From Thermoplasmatota archaeon (GTDB lineage Archaea; Thermoplasmatota; Thermoplasmata; Halarchaeoplasmatales; Halarchaeoplasmataceae), in the NCBI GenBank assembly GCA_018334755.1, contig JAGXLI010000006.1, positions 1-52,714 on the forward strand: a stretch of 52,714 nucleotides of DNA. Reading direction: 5' to 3'. A program made the position numbers and the translations under genes. The notes beneath the pieces are model-generated. The model made no database searches. It was not told where the DNA came from and saw nothing but the letters and a program-made list of their open reading frames with translations. Positions 49,101-52,714 of the stretch are shown here, piece after piece; positions within the stretch are counted from its first letter, which is position 1; every line of letters starts with the position of its first letter.

Positions 49101-50320
49101 TTTACAATGTTTCAGCTGAATACGATGGGGTCACTTCTCGATCTATCGAGATTATAATAAAACCCATAGGTTCCATCGACTGTGACCGGAGAACGGATAA
49201 TAGAGAGATAGGACTGAGATTGAACGCCTCCAAAGGCGTGAGTCACGTGAAGGTCGGCTTGAACGACGATCTATCGGAAGTGAAGAAAGAAGGATATTCA
49301 GAGGAGATGTTCTTTGATCTGGCTGAAGTACACGGTAATCAAACGATCCACTTTCGATTTTTCACCGAGGAGGGTATCAAATCAGAGTTGTACAGCAGAG
49401 AGATCTTTTACGATGATAGAGAGGTCGAGATGAACTACTTAGGTCTGAACACCATAGTCTTCGAGAAGAATCTTCAATATGTGCTAGAATGGGAGAACAG
49501 TGAGGACAAAGAGATAATGTATTATGGATTATCGGTCGGAAATTCTACTCGTGGGTTGGAAGTGTTAGTGACCGAGTATGATAAGACCAATTTTACCTAC
49601 GAATTTGAAGACGGGGAGACCGTTCACTTCGAACTTGTCGGGCATGATAGATTTGAAAACGAACATCTTTTATCCTTCAACGTTACCGCTGATGCGATAA
49701 ATACGGAAGAAGTCGAGAAGGGATGGGTCGTAGGGGAAGATGAAGAGTTGAGCGTTCATATAAACGAAGATAGAGAGGACAACATTTCAGTCATCTGGTT
49801 CGTAGATGGGGAGCTGAGCGAGATAGCCCCTGCTTTTCAACCTTCTCTAAACCCTGGAGAACACGAGATAAGAGCCGTTATAACCGACGGGGACCACCGG
49901 GTAGAGAAAGTTTACAGCGTGAATGTTGAAGAAGAAGAGGGCTTTCTGTCAGGATTGAATATCTACATCCTAACCGGCGTGATCATGTTGGTCGTTGTTT
50001 GTGTCCTTGTAGCTGTACTGGTAAGAAGAAAGTCTAGAAAAAATTCCAGGCGAGGCTCTAGAGGTACTGAAAAGATACCTCCACCACCGCCTCCACCGGG
50101 CAGTACGGCAGGTGGCAAAGGTGCAGAGGCGATAAAAGATCTTTTCAGAAGTAAGGGGGAGATGACGAAAAAAGAAGCTCATGATAGTTTGACAAGAACG
50201 CAGAACGTTCAGATGGATTTTGAAAGTTTCGATAGAAAGATCGACGAACTCGTGGAGAAAGAAGAGATATCAGCTAAACCCAGGAGAGAGGGAGATACGC
50301 TTTACTTCTGGAGCCGATGA
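46184..50320 (+). CDS. Surface protein: PQQ-type propeller, Ig-like repeats, TM helix, cytoplasmic winged-helix-like tail
   Basis: A 1378-residue protein. A signal peptide (about 12-36) is followed by an eight-repeat PQQ/WD-like beta-propeller (about 68-415; repeated SSPAIGxDGTIYIGSxDxxLYAL). Seven Ig/Big-like repeats follow (about 420-995; ITAGDxLxFSAxAxDEYxNLI). After a further extracellular region comes one membrane helix (about 1259-1280), a basic and Pro-rich linker, and a C-terminal segment of about 65 residues (AEAIKDLFRSKGEMTKKEAHD ... ISAKPRREGDTLYFW) that looks like a winged-helix domain. Sequons are numerous. The layout suggests a sensor spanning the membrane; a purely structural role is also possible. 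Confidence 0.88.
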   Translation: MMRFMRKKTLPGRNTVVVISVLSLLLISFTSPLVSGGKGKMDKKSEGVPADRTLKRNIKEDSEIGENGSSPWPMFKGDTNNTGLSPFDTSYVSGEKAWNFTAGGDLLSSPSLDKDGNIYIGASNKVLYAVNPNGTERWSFGTDFSISSSPAVGENGTIYLGSDKLYALDPNGTERWNFSTNNAIHSSPCIGGDGTIYIGDGELSGWGARLYAVSPSGDEIWNYSVNDMIYSSPAVGGDGTVYFGSHDGRVYAVDSDGNSKWNFETNGKVISSPAIGEDGIIYIGSNDNNLYALDPDGTKRWNFTTGDTVQSSPSIGKNGTIYVGSYDGKLYAVNGSDGTEIWNFTTGNSVGSSPSIGSDGTIYVGSDDNSLYALNPNGTEKWNFATGNDIKSSPAIGKDGSVYVGSYDNDLYRFGSLLDHVKIGPENGSVEAGEDQTYLSKAVDENGNELRDVTGETDWSIESSAGGNWTDNIYRAEKAGDWNVTGRYRINGMNFTATAVLDVSPSNVTSVTMEPSEERNITAGDNLIFSAEARDEYENLITKNITDFNWENVTDGLFSKRKAGEYTVTAEFEGIESNSTLVRVEPAGVFTLTIDPSEEKNLVAGEPLKFSGHAEDEYENLITDDVSEFSWENATDGVFNETEVGKYNVTASYENVTSNSTLVNAKPAPVHKVTVDPSEDQVLSAGDELQFSATAHDKYGNLVTAEEENFSWTNASGTGLFNESEAGLYDITSSLNGVYSNTTTVAVKASEVYRVSLSPDEDQVITAGETLNFSAEAYDEYDNLISEKEEDFIWQNATEGDFYENGSGEYTISASFESAVSMSVKVSVEPAEEVDRIHIDPNGAQNVTAGDEIQFFATAYDKYGNTITDEQEDFTWRNATAGAFSKNLVGMYGITAGYGKVVSRTVTVTVDPSGAHEIMITPEEDLNAKIGEKVNFSALVHDEYQNLITDNESEFNWQNASLLGVFQEDEAGLYNVSAEYDGVTSRSIEIIIKPIGSIDCDRRTDNREIGLRLNASKGVSHVKVGLNDDLSEVKKEGYSEEMFFDLAEVHGNQTIHFRFFTEEGIKSELYSREIFYDDREVEMNYLGLNTIVFEKNLQYVLEWENSEDKEIMYYGLSVGNSTRGLEVLVTEYDKTNFTYEFEDGETVHFELVGHDRFENEHLLSFNVTADAINTEEVEKGWVVGEDEELSVHINEDREDNISVIWFVDGELSEIAPAFQPSLNPGEHEIRAVITDGDHRVEKVYSVNVEEEEGFLSGLNIYILTGVIMLVVVCVLVAVLVRRKSRKNSRRGSRGTEKIPPPPPPPGSTAGGKGAEAIKDLFRSKGEMTKKEAHDSLTRTQNVQMDFESFDRKIDELVEKEEISAKPRREGDTLYFWSR

Positions 50321-50334
50321 GGGAGTGAAGTACC

Positions 50335-50763
50335 CTAGGCATCTTTTTTTATGCCGGGCAGACCTTTGACGACGGAGACGGTACAGTCCGCGTGTTTCAT
50401 CAGGCGTTGGGTGGTACTCCCCAAGAAGAGATCCCGGAATCCAGAGCTGCCGTGAGACGAGATATAGATGACGTCGTCATCCTCCGCGTATTCGGATATA
50501 CGTTTGTAGGGCGTACCTTTCATTATTTTAGCTTCGAACTCCACATCGGCTTCTTCCGCCAGTTCCCGTACTTTTTCCAGAGCTTGCTCTCCTTTCTTTT
50601 TGATGGTCTTCTGGGCACTTTCTGACAGCGCGATCTCACCCAGTTCTACTACGTAAATCGCGGTCACCGGAACGTCTAACGATTCAGCTAATCTCATGCC
50701 CTCTTTAACTCCTTTCATGGCCAATTCAGAGCCGTCAGTCGGAAGCACTACTCGTCTATACAT
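50335..50763 (-). CDS. Universal stress protein, UspA family
   Basis: A 142-residue UspA-fold protein. The N-terminal VVLPTDGSELAMKGVKE and C-terminal SSHGSSGFRDLFLGSTTQRLM are family marks. The usual ATP motif G-x2-G-x9-G-S is kept except that its first Gly is Ser. It binds ATP in related proteins; the partner here is unknown. It converges on the surface-protein gene, 14 bases apart. Confidence 0.92.
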   Translation of the reverse strand: MYRRVVLPTDGSELAMKGVKEGMRLAESLDVPVTAIYVVELGEIALSESAQKTIKKKGEQALEKVRELAEEADVEFEAKIMKGTPYKRISEYAEDDDVIYISSHGSSGFRDLFLGSTTQRLMKHADCTVSVVKGLPGIKKDA

Positions 50764-50828
50764 GTTTTTGGTATTGGTCGAAGTATTATTATAAAATTTT
50801 GGAGTTTTCTTTGACTGTCGTGAATACG

Positions 50829-50840
50829 AAAATATTTAAG
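50829..50840 (+). promoter_or_regulatory. TATA box of the epimerase gene
   Basis: AAAATATTTAAG is about 30 bases upstream of ATG 50866, which predicts a leader of only a few bases. Confidence 0.6.
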
Positions 50841-50865
50841 TTCAAAACAAGTTGTATCCGCTCAT

Positions 50866-51819
50866 ATGACTACTCTAGTCACGGGCTCGGCCGGGTTCAT
50901 AGGGTTCCATGTCGCCGAACGCCTTCTGGAAGAGGGTAAAGAAGTGATCGGTCTAGATAACCTGAACGATTACTATTCACGGCAGTTGAAAAAGGACAGG
51001 AATTCTATCTTGAAGGGATATGAGAACTTTAGATTCTATCGAGAAGACCTGTGTGATTACGAAAAGTTAAAGGAGATATTTGAAGAGAACGAGATCGGAA
51101 GGATCTGTAATCTGGCCGCTCAAGCCGGAGTAAGGCACTCCATAGAGGATCCGCACGCCTATCAGAGATCCAATCTGGAAGGTTTCACGAATGTATTGGA
51201 GATGGCCAGAAGGAACGACGTGGATAATCTGGTCTATGCCTCTTCCTCCTCTGTATATGGAGGCAACGAAGAGATCCCTTATTCCACGGAAGACGATATC
51301 ACGAAGCCGGTTTCATATTACGCCGCTACGAAAGTGGCGAACGAAGTCATGGCCCACTCCTACAGCCACCTTTACGATCTTCCCTGTACCGGACTGAGGT
51401 TCTTCACCGTTTACGGCCCCTGGGGTAGACCCGACATGGCGATGTTCAAATTCACCGACAGGATAGTGGACGATAGGCCAATAGACATCTACAACTATGG
51501 AGATATGAAAAGAGATTTTACCTACGTAGACGACATCGTGGACGGCGTTGTACGAAGTTTAGAGGAGAGTTTCAGGTACGAGATATTCAACCTGGGCAAC
51601 AACACTCCGGTAGAGCTGATGGACTTCGTTGAAATTTTAGAGGAAAAACTTGGGATGGAGGCCGAGAAGAACATGATGCCGATGCAGCCCGGCGATATGA
51701 AAGTGACCTACGCGGACATCTCGAAGTCGAAAGAGAAGTTGGGATACGAGCCAGAGACCGATCTGGAAGAAGGAATAGAAAGATTTGTTGGATGGTACAA
51801 GGATTATTACGAGATCTAG
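50866..51819 (+). CDS. NAD-dependent nucleotide-sugar epimerase, probably UDP-glucuronate 4-epimerase
   Basis: A 317-residue extended short-chain dehydrogenase. The NAD motif GSAGFIG is at residues 7-13, the SSSSVYG block at 126-132, and the catalytic Y152-x3-K156. The DNLNDYYSRQLKKDR segment is characteristic of UDP-glucuronate 4-epimerases and related 4,6-type enzymes. It should supply sugars for surface glycans, in line with the many glycosylation sequons in neighbouring exported proteins. Exact substrate is inferred. Confidence 0.9.
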   Translation: MTTLVTGSAGFIGFHVAERLLEEGKEVIGLDNLNDYYSRQLKKDRNSILKGYENFRFYREDLCDYEKLKEIFEENEIGRICNLAAQAGVRHSIEDPHAYQRSNLEGFTNVLEMARRNDVDNLVYASSSSVYGGNEEIPYSTEDDITKPVSYYAATKVANEVMAHSYSHLYDLPCTGLRFFTVYGPWGRPDMAMFKFTDRIVDDRPIDIYNYGDMKRDFTYVDDIVDGVVRSLEESFRYEIFNLGNNTPVELMDFVEILEEKLGMEAEKNMMPMQPGDMKVTYADISKSKEKLGYEPETDLEEGIERFVGWYKDYYEI

Positions 51820-51905
51820 TGACTTTGCGTCGGGAGAGCAGTCAAAATAGGGAAAGGGGCGTATGATGCTAGAAGAGGAAGGAGTAGAGCGGTCTAAATC
51901 GGTTT

Positions 51906-52166
51906 TCAATCGTAAAATCTTTCTAGAGATTTGTATATATTTTTTCGATGATCTGTAGTAACAACGACCATCTTTTCATCCTCTACAGAGACAATAGCTC
52001 TGTAATCGCCGATTCTTATCTTATGGAGATCGTATCCTTTCAATGGCGATAGATAATGATCGGGAAAATCACAAGCATCTTCTAATTTATCGATTATACG
52101 TTGAGCTATATGATTTTCTAGATCTTCCAGGTCCTTCAAAGCCCTGTCGGTCCACTCGATCTTCAT
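51906..52166 (-). CDS. relE: RelE/ParE-family toxin
   Basis: An 86-residue small protein with the RelE fold pattern: WTDRALKDLEDL helix, then LKGYDLHKIRIGDYRAIVSVEDEKMVVVTTDHRKNIY strands. Family members cleave mRNA in the ribosome or inhibit gyrase. The conserved basic residues (Arg51, Arg55, His78, Arg79 region) are present. It overlaps the antitoxin gene by 4 bases. Confidence 0.9.
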   Translation of the reverse strand: MKIEWTDRALKDLEDLENHIAQRIIDKLEDACDFPDHYLSPLKGYDLHKIRIGDYRAIVSVEDEKMVVVTTDHRKNIYKSLERFYD

Positions 52167-52405
52167 TCTGACGACCCAGTGAATTTCTCTTTTACTTCTT
52201 CATGGGAATAAACATTCCCTTCCTCTATATCTTTTAGACCTTGCTTCATCTTCTCTTCAAACTCTGGTGTGAGCTCTCTTCCATACAATTTATCTCTTAT
52301 CGCATCTCTAGCGAACTCACTAAAACTAGCGTATCCGAGTTCTTCCATGTATTTTTGTAGATCTTCTTCCATCTGTTCGGGTATTTTTACGGGGTGTGCC
52401 TTCAT
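52163..52405 (-). CDS. relB: RelB-like antitoxin with ribbon-helix-helix domain
   Basis: An 80-residue antitoxin. Residues 5-40 (VKIPEQMEEDLQKYMEELG ... SFSEFARDAIRDKL) are a ribbon-helix-helix DNA-binding domain, and the acidic C-terminus would wrap the toxin. ATG 52405 is chosen over TTG 52417. It lies upstream of and overlapping relE (ATGA), the usual order. It should repress its own promoter through the repeats at 52416-52441. Confidence 0.88.
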   Translation of the reverse strand: MKAHPVKIPEQMEEDLQKYMEELGYASFSEFARDAIRDKLYGRELTPEFEEKMKQGLKDIEEGNVYSHEEVKEKFTGSSE

Positions 52406-52415
52406 TTGTATCACC

Positions 52416-52447
52416 AAGTATAGTTAAGTATTACTAAGTATAAAAAT
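52416..52447 (-). promoter_or_regulatory. relBE promoter with three helically phased AAGTAT repeats
   Basis: On the plus strand AAGTAT occurs at 52416-52421, 52426-52431 and 52436-52441, exactly 10 bases apart. The block overlaps a TATA-like element (AATTTTTATAC on the minus strand, about 52439-52449). Ribbon-helix-helix antitoxins bind such phased repeats as operators. Confidence 0.65.
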
Positions 52448-52594
52448 TTAACGAATTTCGTTCATAGATATACTTTAAAATTCGTCTTTATTTGGAATGT
52501 ATTTTTCGATGTGAAGTTAGAACTAAGAGCTAGAGGCGTGTGATCTTAGCAAAGTGTGTACAGATAAAATAGCAATGTACTAATACAAGTCTAA
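52442..52594. other. Gene-free A/T-rich stretch before the terminal hairpin array
   Basis: No open frame with protein-like character, no tRNA and no clear repeat is visible here. Composition is A/T rich. Confidence 0.5.
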
Positions 52595-52714
52595 CTGCCA
52601 TCCTTTGCGTGCGATTTATCGGAAACAAAGTTTCCGAAAGATATCAGGAACATCTACTGGAAAATCAACGATTTTCCATCGATTCACGGAACGAGTTCCG
52701 TGTAAAGTTCCTGA
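52595..52714 (-). repeat. Terminal multi-hairpin array, probable right end / omega-RNA of a second TnpB element
   Basis: A sequence at 52595-52618 (CTGCCATCCTTTGCGTGCGA...) resembles the TnpB element's right end at 28521. Perfect hairpins follow: 52619-52637 (8-bp stem, AAA loop), 52658-52678 (9 bp, AAC loop) and 52685-52702 (8 bp, GA loop). An 8-bp closing stem pairs 52644-52651 with 52707-52714 and encloses the last two. All stems carry GGAA/TTCC, as at 28547-28786. The associated gene would be to the right, outside the window. Confidence 0.55.

Noticed and set aside
51820-51905. Small coding region between the epimerase and relE
   Set aside because: Only a very short frame without ribosome site or recognisable content.

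Overview
The window is archaeal, and most likely from a euryarchaeal lineage related to Thermoplasmatota, although the exact lineage is an inference. The gene content is diagnostic: an A-type ATP synthase operon, a Cdc48/VAT AAA ATPase, a thermosome subunit, LSm with ribosomal protein L37e, a Sec61-beta subunit, archaeal TadA/TadC-type pilus genes, and TATA-box promoters with several apparently leaderless starts. Proteins are rich in Asp/Glu, exported proteins carry many N-x-S/T sequons, a complete group-2 Mrp Na+/H+ antiporter operon is present, and the proteolipid of the ATP synthase has a Na+-type ligand pattern. Together these suggest a salt-adapted organism with sodium-based bioenergetics.

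Layout. Positions 1-9086 (minus strand) hold the ATP synthase operon atpH-I-K-E-C-F-A. The atpA gene runs off the left edge and its P-loop is split by a 525-residue homing-endonuclease intein. AtpK is a six-hairpin proteolipid with an exported PKD-like domain. Positions 9253-16816 (plus) carry a 2083-residue membrane-anchored subtilase with a beta-helix domain and three small membrane-protein genes. Positions 16898-21608 hold the protein quality-control genes cdc48 and thermosome, then thymidylate kinase. LSm and L37e follow at 21734-22143. The Mrp operon mnhE-F-G-MbhD-MbhE-B-C-D1-(small ORF)-D2 fills 22252-28011, and its two D genes share a 136-bp perfectly identical tract. An AbrB-like/ACT regulator lies at 28056-28460. 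A solitary TnpB element of IS200/IS605 type, with a hairpin-rich omega-RNA region, occupies about 28521-29962.

Positions 30018-36223 (minus) form a pilus operon in the order ATPase-TadC-TadC-ATPase-pilin, flanked by a small zinc protein and a divergent Roadblock protein. Positions 37096-42697 contain two histidine-degradation genes (urocanate hydratase and a fused glutamate formiminotransferase/cyclodeaminase with an inserted C2H2 finger), separated by a PPP phosphatase and an iron alcohol dehydrogenase. Then come a zinc-ribbon membrane protein, an unknown membrane protein, Sec61-beta, a TPR protein, a 1378-residue surface receptor-like protein (PQQ-type propeller, seven Ig-like repeats, TM helix, cytoplasmic winged-helix-like tail), a UspA protein, a UDP-sugar epimerase and a RelBE-type toxin-antitoxin pair.

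The last 120 bases are a second hairpin array with GGAA...TTCC stems, resembling the TnpB omega-RNA region. It is probably the edge of another such element outside the window.

The strongest leads for novelty are the AtpK architecture (complementary loss of ion ligands at the two ends of the six-hairpin chain plus an extracellular PKD domain), the two GGAA/TTCC hairpin arrays, the zinc-finger insertion in FtcD, and the propeller-to-winged-helix transmembrane protein.
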